Of a stretch of 64,000 nt of DNA, positions 17,047 to 26,010 are shown piece by piece. A program made the translations under genes and the position numbers. Each line of letters opens with the position of its first letter. The first letter of the stretch is position 1. The stretch lies in the NCBI GenBank assembly GCA_963728895.1, contig CAVSLM010000001.1, positions 806,001-870,000 on the forward strand, read 5' to 3'. This DNA is from CAVSLM01 sp963728895. GTDB lineage: Bacteria; Pseudomonadota; Gammaproteobacteria; JBBQDK01. A model generated the notes under the pieces. That model was given only the letters and a program-made list of their open reading frames with translations, was not told the origin of the DNA and ran no database searches.

Positions 17047-19554
17047 TCAGTGATGTCGCTGGTGAGCGCGCATGTGTCCCAAGGGCCGGCCCACGGTCTG
17101 AAGAAAATGGCGATGGCGCTGCGTCTGCATGTCGAGGTGGCGATAGACCATGAGCTTGGCAGCGTCCTCTACGAACACCCAGGCAATGGCGTACACCCAT
17201 ACCAGCCCGATGTAGGTCCAGGGAATGGGGGCGACGAACCAGCCGAATCCCACGATCAGCACCGCCAGGGTCTGCGTGGCGAGCACCGCACCGAGCAGCA
17301 CGGGCGCCGGAAACGGCGGCGTCAGCATCGGGCGCTTGGTGCGCGCGACGAACAACGTGAGGTGACCGGCTACCGCCAGTTTCAGGAAGATGAGCGACTG
17401 CAGTTGCGCCCGCGACGGATCGAACCAGCGCATCGCAATGTACAGTAACAGGAAGGTCTCGATCACCCCCACCGTGCCGAGCACGGTCGCCACCGTGAGC
17501 ACGCGGCGCATCTGCCAGCGTGCCGGTGTGGGCTGCAGCCAGGTGTTGTCGTAGGCGATGGTCATGATGGGCAGGTCGTTCAGCAGCGCGAGCAGGATGA
17601 TCAGCACGGCGGTGATCGGATAGAAGCCATAGATCACGATGGTCAGCACCACGAAGACCATGATGCGGATGGTCTCGGCGATGCGATAGATGGCGTAGGA
17701 GTTCATACGCTCGAAGATGCGGCGCGCCTCCTCAACGGCGCGGACGATGACGCCGAGCCCGGGCGCGGTGAGCACCAGCGCGGCGGCCGAGCGGGCGGCA
17801 TCCGTCGCACCCGAAACCGCGATCCCGACGTCGGCCTGCTTGAGCGCGGGCGCATCGTTCACGCCGTCGCCGGTCATGCCGACCAGATGATCGTGCGCCT
17901 GCAGCGCCTTGACGATGGCGTGCTTGTGCTCGGGAAAGACCTGGGCGAAGCCGTCGGCGTGCTCGACGAGGTCGGCGGCATCGGGGCTGAGCGCGCCCGA
18001 CTCGCCGGTGGTGAGCCGATCCGCCGGCACGATGTTGGTTCCGAGGCCGACCGTTCTCGCGGTCTCGCGGCCGATCGCGGTGTTGTCACCGGTGACCATC
18101 TTGACCGCGATGCCGTGGCGCTGGGCGTCGGCGATGGTCGCGGCGGCGTCCTCGCGCGGCGGGTCGTACAAGGGGAGCAGACCGAGGAAGCGCCATACGC
18201 CATCCGCCCCGGCGCGTGCCACGCCCAGCGCGCGGTAGCCGCGCCCGGCGTAGGCGTCGATCTGCTGCTCGGCGCCGCGGCGCATGTCTGCGTCGGGGCT
18301 GCACAGCGCGAGGATCACCTGCGGTGCGCCCTTGGTGACGCGCAGGCGTGCGCCGCTGGCGTCCTTCACCACCGCCTCGGTGCGCTTGCCCACAGGATCG
18401 AAGGGCACGAACTTCTCCTGGGTGTAGCGATCGAGCAGGTGCGCATCGGCCAGTCCCGCGACCACCGCCTGGTCGATGCCATCGCGGTCGTCCATGGGAG
18501 AGGCGAGGGCGCCGGCCAGGATCAGCTCTTCGTTACCGGCGCCGCCGAAGGCCACTGGATCGCCGAGTCGCAGCTTGTTCTCCGTGAGCGTGCCGGTCTT
18601 GTCCGAGCACAGCACGTCGATGCCCGCCATCTCCTCGATGGCCTCCAGGCGCGAGACGATGGCCTTCATGCGCGACATGGCCCGCGCACCCACGGCCATG
18701 GTCACCGACAGCACTGCGGGCATGGCGACGGGGATCGCCGCCACCGTGAGGATCAGCGCGAACTGCACCAGCGTGAATACCGGCGTGCCGCGGTGCAGCT
18801 CGACCAGCACCAGGATCGCGACCAGACCCAGCGAGAGCCAGATCAAATAGTCGCCGATGCCGAGCACGGCCTTCTGGAAATGCGAGACGCTGTGCGAGCT
18901 GCTCACCAGACGGGCGGTGGCGCCGAAGTAGGTATTCATTCCGGTGGCGGTCACCACCGCGGTCATCTCCCCCTGACGCGCCACCGAGCCCGAGTAGGCG
19001 ATGTCGCCGATCTTCTTGTCCACCGGCAGCGACTCGCCGGTGAGGGCCGACTGATCGACGCTGAGATAGTCGCCCTCGATCAGCTTCACGTCGGCCGGGA
19101 CGATGCCACCGAGGTGCAGCCGTACGACATCGCCGGGCACCAGCTCGCGCGCATCGATTTCGATCCACTGCCCATCGCGCCGTACGCGGGCGCGCAGCGC
19201 GAGCCGGTGCTTGAGCTCCTCGATGGCATTGCCGGCCTGGTACTCCTGCCAGAATCCGACCGCTGCGTTGAACACCAGCAGCACCAGGATGATGATGAGA
19301 TCCGGCCAGTGCCGGACCACCGCCGACAGCACCGCGGCGATCTCGATCATCCACGGGATCGGCCCCCAGAAGTAGCCGAGGAACTTCAGCAGCGGACTGA
19401 CCCGGCGCTCGGCAAGCTCGTTGCGGCCGAAGCGCTGCAGCCGGTCCTGCGCCTCGCTGCCGGTGAGCCCCTGCGGGCCGGAGTCCACCTGCTTCATCAC
19501 CGCGTCGGTCGACGCCCGTTGTGCATCCTGCGCAGGCATGGTGGAAGCGTTCAT
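17047..19554 (-). CDS. plasma-membrane H+-translocating P-type ATPase (type IIIA)
   Basis: An 835-residue P-type ATPase of the fungal/plant PMA type, sometimes found in bacteria and archaea. TGES lies at 172-175 (actuator). The phosphorylation motif has Asp318 in CSDKTGTLT. MVTGDN is near 487-492 and TGDGVNDAPA is near 561-570. PAVLSVTMAVGA and the short C-terminus lack heavy-metal motifs (no CPx, no metal-binding head), which favours proton export. ATG 19554 has AAGGAG 7 bases upstream. It could energise uptake or resist acid. It lies upstream of the exporter operon and 509 bases downstream of the GH15 gene. Confidence 0.87.
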   Translation of the reverse strand: MNASTMPAQDAQRASTDAVMKQVDSGPQGLTGSEAQDRLQRFGRNELAERRVSPLLKFLGYFWGPIPWMIEIAAVLSAVVRHWPDLIIILVLLVFNAAVGFWQEYQAGNAIEELKHRLALRARVRRDGQWIEIDARELVPGDVVRLHLGGIVPADVKLIEGDYLSVDQSALTGESLPVDKKIGDIAYSGSVARQGEMTAVVTATGMNTYFGATARLVSSSHSVSHFQKAVLGIGDYLIWLSLGLVAILVLVELHRGTPVFTLVQFALILTVAAIPVAMPAVLSVTMAVGARAMSRMKAIVSRLEAIEEMAGIDVLCSDKTGTLTENKLRLGDPVAFGGAGNEELILAGALASPMDDRDGIDQAVVAGLADAHLLDRYTQEKFVPFDPVGKRTEAVVKDASGARLRVTKGAPQVILALCSPDADMRRGAEQQIDAYAGRGYRALGVARAGADGVWRFLGLLPLYDPPREDAAATIADAQRHGIAVKMVTGDNTAIGRETARTVGLGTNIVPADRLTTGESGALSPDAADLVEHADGFAQVFPEHKHAIVKALQAHDHLVGMTGDGVNDAPALKQADVGIAVSGATDAARSAAALVLTAPGLGVIVRAVEEARRIFERMNSYAIYRIAETIRIMVFVVLTIVIYGFYPITAVLIILLALLNDLPIMTIAYDNTWLQPTPARWQMRRVLTVATVLGTVGVIETFLLLYIAMRWFDPSRAQLQSLIFLKLAVAGHLTLFVARTKRPMLTPPFPAPVLLGAVLATQTLAVLIVGFGWFVAPIPWTYIGLVWVYAIAWVFVEDAAKLMVYRHLDMQTQRHRHFLQTVGRPLGHMRAHQRHH

Positions 19555-20063
19555 TCCCGTCTCCTTCGTGCTGCCGTCGGCCGGCGCGCCCTTGTGCCCA
19601 CCGCAGTCTGCCGACGGCGGATTGCGGCACAAGTACCGATTCCCCCCGGCGTCGTGCGCGCAATGCTCGATGGCGGTTGCGGTGCCGATGGTGGCGCCGC
19701 TGCGGGCCGGCACTCAACCCGTGATCGCGGGCGGGTGGACCCGGTCGCACGGGGCGACGCGGCCGTTGCCGAGCACCTCCGGTTCAGGTGCGCCGCGCGC
19801 CGGTGGCAGGCATTGAGACCGCGACATTGCCGCGGAGTGCCCGGTAGCCGGGCAAAGAGCGGCGATCGGCAGGCACGACGCGGCACGAAGCACAAGGTCG
19901 GCGTGCGCACCGCGCACTTTGCGCGCGCGGCACGGCCGGGTGCCGGCCGCCGCACGACAGCATCAATGGACGCAACGTCGCCCCAAGAGCGGAAGCGCTG
20001 CGCGCGTCTGGCTCGAGGCGGCGATCCACTGAGCCGGAATCTCCAGGGACCGGACCGGAGCGT
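19555..20063. other. intergenic region upstream of the P-type ATPase gene
   Basis: About 510 bases of GC-rich sequence with no gene that I can support and no recognisable RNA or repeat. It should contain the ATPase promoter. Confidence 0.5.
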
Positions 20064-22566
20064 CTAGCGCCGCGGCGTGTGCGTTGCCGGAGGGCGCAGC
20101 CGGTGCCCCGCTTTCCGGTCGGCGGGCCGCGGATGTATGGCTGCTGCCGCCACGCGTACCTCACCCTGGGTGGCGACCAGGATCCGGAAATCGCGCCCCT
20201 CCCACGCGCCGGTATCCTGCCACTGCAGGGTGAAATCGACGCACTGTCCGGGAAGCAGATGCTCGACGCGCAACTCGGCGGCGTAGACGCCGAGTCCGGT
20301 CGCTTCGGTATCGATGCCGGCCACGTCTTGCCAGCCGTCATGTCCCCAGCGTACGTGCGCCGCACGGGAAGTGCAGACATGGAGCCGGCAGTGCTGCGGG
20401 AGCGTACCGATGGGCGCGTGCGGCCACCAGAACGCATGACTGAACTTGCGGTGCCGGCCGCCGTAGCGCTGCCATACCGCGGAGGGCTGATCGACCGGGC
20501 GCCCGAGGTGGCGCGAGTAGGCGAGCTTGACGAACTCGGCATGGGCCCATGCCAGCGGCATGGCCGAGCCGGTCGGGCGGCCCGGGTACAGGTCCACTGC
20601 CGGAATGGCCGGCCCGTCCCATACCTGTTCCGGGATCAGCCCCAACGGTCCGGCCATGCGCGCCATGGCCTCGCAGGTAGGGAAGGGGATCGCGGCCGGC
20701 GAGCAGTTCGTAATGCCCGCGTTCGCCGGTGAGCAGCGGCCAGGCGCGTCCGCGACCGGTAGCCGTCGAAGGGCGCGCCGTCGGCGTGCTCGCCGTAGCC
20801 GTCGTCGTTGTAGCGGTGCCAGGCCGGCCCGTTGGGGGTCTCGACACGCAGCAGTGCGTCCACCACCCGCAAGGTGTCGAGCATCAGCGGATCGTCGGCC
20901 CGACGCAGTCCGAAGCGCACCAGCTGCAGAAAGTCGATGCCGACCTGATCGCGTGGCGGGCAAGGTCCGGGTCGCTCATCCGGTTCTTGATCGGCAGCAC
21001 CGTCACGTAGCGCGGAATTGTCCGCAACCGACTGCACGTGGCGCCACGCGCACGTAGTAGCCCTGCACGCCCAGGCTGCGCGCCAGCCCGTGCCATGCAC
21101 CGCCGGTCCAATCCTCGACGTTGCCGTTCCAGAAGTCAGCGAGTGCCAGCGCCAGCGCACGCGGCCGCGGCTCGAGAAAGTGCGCACCTGCCACCAGCGC
21201 CGCGATGCAGACGGCGAGCGTGAAGGTGTTCACCCCGGCATCCTCCTCCCAGCGGTCCTGATCGCTGGCCGGGCCGTTGCGTGCGACGAAGCCGAGCGCG
21301 CGCTGCACCATGTCGTGAACCTGGATTCCGTCCAGCGCATCGCGCTCGGCCAGGCGATGCGGCGAGCAGTACCGGAAACGCGGATTCGTCGAGCTGGATG
21401 CCCTGCCAGTAGGGCTTGCCGCCGAGCCATTGGTTCTGGCACCAGTGTCCGTCCGCCTGCTGGGTGGCGATGAGGTAGCGCAGGATATTGCGCGCCTCGT
21501 GATCGGCGCCCGTGGCGAGCAGCGCACCGGCGCACTCCACCAGATCGCGCGGCCACACCAGATGGTAGCCGCCGGTGTCGTTCCTGCGGTTGCCCCAGGG
21601 AACGCTGAGACTGGCCACCATGGCGCCGGGGAAGGTTTTGTCCTGATGGGTCTTGAGCACCGCGGCGGACATGGTGAGCTGCTCGCGCAGCGCTTCGGGC
21701 AGTTCGGTGGGGGGAAACTGCCGGGCTCGACCCTGGGCGTGCCAGGCGCGCCATTCGTCCACGTAGCGCTGCAGCGCATGCTCGAAGGGCTGCACCAATG
21801 CGCTCGCCGCCAGCGTGGCGGCCGACTCCCGGCTGCTGCCGAATCCGAGCGCGAGGACGACCTGGCGCGGAAGCTCGCCGGCCAGCGCGACATTGCCGGG
21901 ACCCGCCGTCACATAGGCCCACGTCATCACGCCGTGCCGATGGAAATCCTGCCACCGATCGCTGGTGCCGACGTAGCCGGCGCTGAGCCGGCCGAGTGCA
22001 TCCTGCTGCTGCGCATCCGCGCCGAGCAATGCCAGGGCGAACGGTCCCTGCTCGGCCCACAGCACGTTGCGGTTGCGGTAGCGCGCCGCCCATGCCAGGT
22101 TGTCGCAGCCGGTGCCGCCGAGATGCGGTGCCAGCAACACGTAGGGACGCAGCCGCGGATCGCCCTCCAACTGCACGTCGATCAGCAGCACATCGCGCTC
22201 CGGATCGGGGCACACACGCAGGTTCAGAGTGAAGCGCTCATGGTGATGGCGTGCCTCCAGCGCCGGCACGCCGGCTTCCCGCGGGTGCAGGGTGCGCGTG
22301 GTGAGGCGCTTGACTTCGACCCAGAAGCCGAGACCGTCGGCGATGATGAAGCCCAGGTCGCGGATCTGGGGGATGTCCACCCGCGGGTAGTAGACCTCAT
22401 TGACGATGCCGTGGCCGGCGGTGAACCAGAGTCGCGACGGACCCAGCGCACAACCGACCATGTCCTTGTCGCTGCTGGCCCAGGTCGGCTCGATACCGGG
22501 ATGGCCGGGAGCCACGTCGGCGGGCGCAGGCAAGATGTCGCCCGCCGGGCGTACCGGGATGCTCAC
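20064..22566 (-). pseudogene. GH15 glucodextranase/glucoamylase-like protein, at least five frameshifts
   Basis: The N-terminal half is intact: HPGIEPTWASSDKDMVG and LWFTAGHGIVNEVYYPRVD belong to the glucodextranase N-domain. The GH15 catalytic domain begins with TFPGAMVASLSVPWGNRR and GGYHLVWPRDLVECAGALL. After LDESAFPVLLAA (about 21360) the frame jumps, and it jumps again near 21035, 20950, 20760 and 20695. Each piece is clearly GH15-like (EEDAGVNTFTLAV, DDGYGEHADGAPFDG, GRAWPLLTGERGHYELLAG, GLIPEQVWDGPAIP). The joined length is ~830 residues. GTG 22566 is chosen for its GTGA overlap with zwf. The enzyme class removes glucose from alpha-glucans. Confidence 0.8.
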
Positions 22567-24080
22567 GCCGGGCGTTCGCGCGGCGGCGTCGGCGTCAGCC
22601 AACTGCGGCCGTCGCGCGCCACCAGCACCTCCGCGGCTTCGGGGCCCCAGGTGCCGGACTGGTAGTTGGGGAAGTCCGGGGCGGCGTTGTTCTCCCAGCT
22701 CTCCAGCACCGGCGTCAGCAGGCGCCAGGCGGCCTCCACCTGGTCGTCGCGCATGAACAGCGAGGAGTTGCCGGCGATGAGCTCGCGGATCAGGGTTTCA
22801 TAGGCCGACGGCACTCGTGCCTCGAAAGATTCTCCGTAGCCGAAGTGCATGTCGACCAGGCGCAGGCGCAACGGCTGACCCGGCTGCTTGGCGTAGAACT
22901 TGAGCACGATGCCCTCGTCGGGCGAGATCTGCAGCACCAGGCGCGCCGGTTGACTGCCGGAGCTCGCCGAGGCGGGGAAGGCGCGGTGCGGCACCTGCTG
23001 AAAGCGGATCGAGACTTCCGATACCGCGGCGCTCATGCGCTTGCCGGTGCGCAGATAGAACGGCACGTCCTGCCAGCGCCAGTTGTCCACGTGCAGCTTG
23101 AGTGCCGCGTAGGTCTCCACGTTCGATCGTGTCCCCACGTCGGGCTCTTCGCGATAGCCAGGTACCCGGGTGCCGCGGATCCAGCCCGCACCGTACTGGC
23201 CGCGTGCGGCAAACTCGTGCACCGCGTCCGCGGCGATCGGACGCAGGGCATGCATGACGTCCATTTTCTTGTTGCGCAGATCCTCGGCGTCGAATGCCAC
23301 GGGCGGCTCCATCGCGATGAGACACAAGAGCTGCATGAGATGGTTCTGCACCATGTCGCGCAATGCGCCGGCGCGCTCGTAGTACGCCGCACGGTGCTCC
23401 ACGCCCAAGGTTTCCGCCACCGTGATGGCCACGTGATCGATGTAGCGCCGGTTCCAGATGGGCTCGAATATCGGATTGGCGAAACGCAGGGCGAGGATGT
23501 TCTGCACCGTTTCCTTGCCGAGGAAATGATCGATGCGATAGATCTGGGTTTCCTGGAAATGCGCCACGAGCGCGCGATTGATGGCGCGAAAGCTCTCGAG
23601 GTCGTGGCCCAGGGGTTTTTCCACCACCACCCGCGTGCAGTGGCGCGGCTCGGCGAGACCGGCCTCTCCCAGGCCGCGTGCCACATCGCCGAACAACGTG
23701 GGCGGGATGGCCAGATAGAACACCCGCTCGGCGGGGCCCTGCCAGCGCTGCTCGGCATCGCCGACGGTCTCAGTGATGTGCCGGTAGGTCGCCGGATCGC
23801 CCAGCTCACCCCGCATGTAGCGGATGTTCTGCGCGAATGCCTCCCAGCGATCGGGTTCCGGCGGCCCGGTCTCGGCGTTGCGCTGCACGCCGTCGTGCAG
23901 TCGCTCGCGCAGCGCGGCATCATCCCACGGCTGGCGGTCGATGCCGAGCAGCTCAAAGTGCTCGGGCAGCCGCTGATCGCAGTAGAGCTGGAACAGCGCC
24001 GGCACCACCAGGCGCCAGGAAAGATCGCCACCGGCGCCGAACAACACGAACAGGCAATCCCCCTCGCAGTTATTGTTCAT
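22563..24080 (-). CDS. zwf: glucose-6-phosphate dehydrogenase
   Basis: A 505-residue G6PD, entry enzyme of the oxidative pentose phosphate and Entner-Doudoroff routes. The nucleotide motif is GAGGDLSWRL (normally GASGDLxxRKL). EKPLGHDLESF has the conserved Lys155, and the substrate/active-site string YRIDHFLGKE is at 181-190. The rest (LALRFANPIFEPIWNRRYIDHV, VPFYLRTGKRM) is full length. It starts 97 bases after the protease gene and its stop overlaps the GH15 start. The two variant residues in the first loop are worth noting but do not suggest inactivity. Confidence 0.95.
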   Translation of the reverse strand: MNNNCEGDCLFVLFGAGGDLSWRLVVPALFQLYCDQRLPEHFELLGIDRQPWDDAALRERLHDGVQRNAETGPPEPDRWEAFAQNIRYMRGELGDPATYRHITETVGDAEQRWQGPAERVFYLAIPPTLFGDVARGLGEAGLAEPRHCTRVVVEKPLGHDLESFRAINRALVAHFQETQIYRIDHFLGKETVQNILALRFANPIFEPIWNRRYIDHVAITVAETLGVEHRAAYYERAGALRDMVQNHLMQLLCLIAMEPPVAFDAEDLRNKKMDVMHALRPIAADAVHEFAARGQYGAGWIRGTRVPGYREEPDVGTRSNVETYAALKLHVDNWRWQDVPFYLRTGKRMSAAVSEVSIRFQQVPHRAFPASASSGSQPARLVLQISPDEGIVLKFYAKQPGQPLRLRLVDMHFGYGESFEARVPSAYETLIRELIAGNSSLFMRDDQVEAAWRLLTPVLESWENNAAPDFPNYQSGTWGPEAAEVLVARDGRSWLTPTPPRERPA

Positions 24081-24177
24081 GTATTTCTCCGGCGGAGCCC
24101 GAGTGCGAAGCCATACGCGCAGACCCTGCGACGCGCAAGGGGCGCCGAAGCGCCGGCGTTCCCCGCGCGCCGATCAT

Positions 24178-25599
24178 TCAGCCGTTGGGGCGACGGATCG
24201 CCAGGAACACGGTCTGGTTCTCGCGCTCCACCAGCACCGGCACCGGCTTGCCGTGCGGCATGTCCCGCACCAGCCTGCGCAGCTGATCGGCGCTGCTCAC
24301 GTTCTCGCCATTGAACGACAGGATCACGTCGCCCTCGCGCAGCCCGGCACGTGCCGCGGGACCGGATCCCACGTCCTGTACCAGCACGCCGCGCTCGCCC
24401 ACGCCCAGATCCTTGCGCTGCTGCGGGGTGAGGTCGGTGACCGTCAGGTTGAGGGGCGAGGACTCGGGCGCCTGATGTACCGCCAGCGCCTGCTTCTCCT
24501 TGGGCAGCTGTCGGACGCTCACCGGCAGCTGCAGCGTTTTGCCGTTGCGCAGCACGGTGAGGGTGGCGGTCTTGCCCGGCGGGGTATTGGCAACGAGCTG
24601 TGGCAGCTGGGATGAGGCGTTCACCTCCTGTCCGTCATACTCCAGGATGATGTCCCCGACCCGGACTCCGGCTGCCGCGGCAGGGCTGTCCGGCACCACT
24701 TCGGATACCAATGCACCGGTCGGCTGCTCCAGTCCGAAGGACTCGGCAAGGTCCTGGGTAACGTCCTGGATGGCAACGCCCAGCCAGCCGCGGGTGACGT
24801 AACCCTGCTTGCGCAGCTGGTTCACTACCCGCATGGCGACGTTGATGGGAACCGCGAACGAGAGGCCGATGTAGGCGCCGGTGTTGCTGTAGATCTGGGA
24901 ATTCACCCCGATCACCTTGCCGTTGATGTCGAACAGCGGACCGCCCGAGCTGCCCGGATTGAGCGCGGCATCGGTCTGCAGGAACGGGACATACGTTTCG
25001 TCCGGCAGACTGCGGCCGACCGCGCTGATGATGCCCTGGGTGGCGGTGTGCTCGAGTCCGAACGGCTGACCGATGGCCACCACCCATTGGCCGACCTGTA
25101 CCTGATCGGAATCACCGATCTGCACCGTCGGCAGGTTTTGCCCGTCGATCTTCAGCAGTGCGATGTCGGTGCGCTCGTCTTCCCCCACCAGCCTCGCCGG
25201 TTTCTCCACGCGGTTGTTGAGTCTCACCACGATGCGCTCGGCGTTCTTCACGACGTGCGCATTGGTGAGGATGTAACCGTCGGACGAAATGACGAACCCC
25301 GAGCCCAGCGAGCGCGCCTGGCGATCCTCCGGCATATGCGGAGGGTTCTCGAAGAAGTGCTTGAAGAACTCCCGGAACGGACTGTTCTCAGGCAGATCCG
25401 GAATGTTGAACGGCAGTTGGTTCTCGCCGTTGCCGGCGGTCGCCTTTTGCGTGGTGCTGATGTTGACGACGGCATCGGTATTGCGCTTCACGAGATCCGT
25501 GAAATTGGGCAATTGGGCTTCGGCCGCAGCCGCCGTCTGGACCAGTAGCATCAGCATCGCGGCGAAGCTCGCCAGCGCGGTGCAGGGATTCCGTATCAT
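24178..25599 (-). CDS. periplasmic DegQ/MucD-type serine protease
   Basis: A 473-residue trypsin-like HtrA protease with a signal peptide (cleaved around AAAAEA). The catalytic triad is His115 (LTNAHVV), Asp145 (DERTDIALLK) and Ser218 (NPGSSGGPL). Two PDZ domains follow, with GWLGVAIQDVTQDLAESFGL and GVLVQDVGSGPAARAGLREGDVIL. It degrades or refolds misfolded envelope proteins. It is first in a row protease-zwf-GH15 and lies 411 bases from a kinase/NtrC pair. A sigma-54-like element at 25840-25855 points at it. I cannot choose between DegP, DegQ and MucD. Confidence 0.93.
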   Translation of the reverse strand: MIRNPCTALASFAAMLMLLVQTAAAAEAQLPNFTDLVKRNTDAVVNISTTQKATAGNGENQLPFNIPDLPENSPFREFFKHFFENPPHMPEDRQARSLGSGFVISSDGYILTNAHVVKNAERIVVRLNNRVEKPARLVGEDERTDIALLKIDGQNLPTVQIGDSDQVQVGQWVVAIGQPFGLEHTATQGIISAVGRSLPDETYVPFLQTDAALNPGSSGGPLFDINGKVIGVNSQIYSNTGAYIGLSFAVPINVAMRVVNQLRKQGYVTRGWLGVAIQDVTQDLAESFGLEQPTGALVSEVVPDSPAAAAGVRVGDIILEYDGQEVNASSQLPQLVANTPPGKTATLTVLRNGKTLQLPVSVRQLPKEKQALAVHQAPESSPLNLTVTDLTPQQRKDLGVGERGVLVQDVGSGPAARAGLREGDVILSFNGENVSSADQLRRLVRDMPHGKPVPVLVERENQTVFLAIRRPNG

Positions 25600-26010
25600 G
25601 TTTCATGCTCCTCTCGAGACCAATCTGGACCCCGTCGCGCCGGTTCTTGTGTGCGCCGCGCAACGCGTGGAATCAACCGTGGCGCCGCTGCGTCCGGCCG
25701 GTCGCGGGAGTCCGCGGGTTCCGGAGAGCGACATCGCCGCGACCGAGTCCGGCAGGAGGTCCTTCGTGCGACGCTCAGTTCGACGCGCCTGGGCGGCGGG
25801 AGTTCCCGTCCGTTGTGATCGGCGTGCTGCATCGCGCACGGCACTTTGCATGCCAGGCAGGCAAAGTGCCTGACGGCGGGCCAGGTGGCGGCACATGCCC
25901 GACCCCGATCCCGCTCCGGTGTCCTGCAACCGATCGATTGAGGGGCAGGAGGATTTGCCCCTGGCACCGGGATCCGCGCGGGTGGGGGCGCGTTGCCCTT
26001 TGCCGGTGTT
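25600..26010. other. intergenic region between the HtrA protease and the NtrC-type regulator
   Basis: About 410 bases without a gene. The only structured element is a perfect inverted repeat at 25840-25870, described separately. Confidence 0.5.
25840..25870 (-). promoter_or_regulatory. 10-bp inverted repeat with a possible sigma-54 promoter
   Basis: GGCACTTTGC at 25840-25849 is matched exactly by GCAAAGTGCC at 25861-25870. On the minus strand the bases 25855-25840 read TGGCATGCAAAGTGCC, with GG and GC at the -24/-12 spacing, though the -12 half (GTGCC) is weak. It would point to the HtrA-type protease gene 240 bases away, next to an NtrC-family activator. It may instead be only an operator or hairpin. 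Confidence 0.3.

Noticed and set aside
17887..20067. 726-codon open frame on the plus strand across the P-type ATPase gene
   Set aside because: Antisense shadow of the ATPase; composition rich in Arg, Gln and His with no domain.
20690..21370. Programmed frameshifting as the cause of the GH15 frame jumps
   Set aside because: Five jumps in both directions at unrelated sites with no slippery heptamers or stems cannot be a recoding system.
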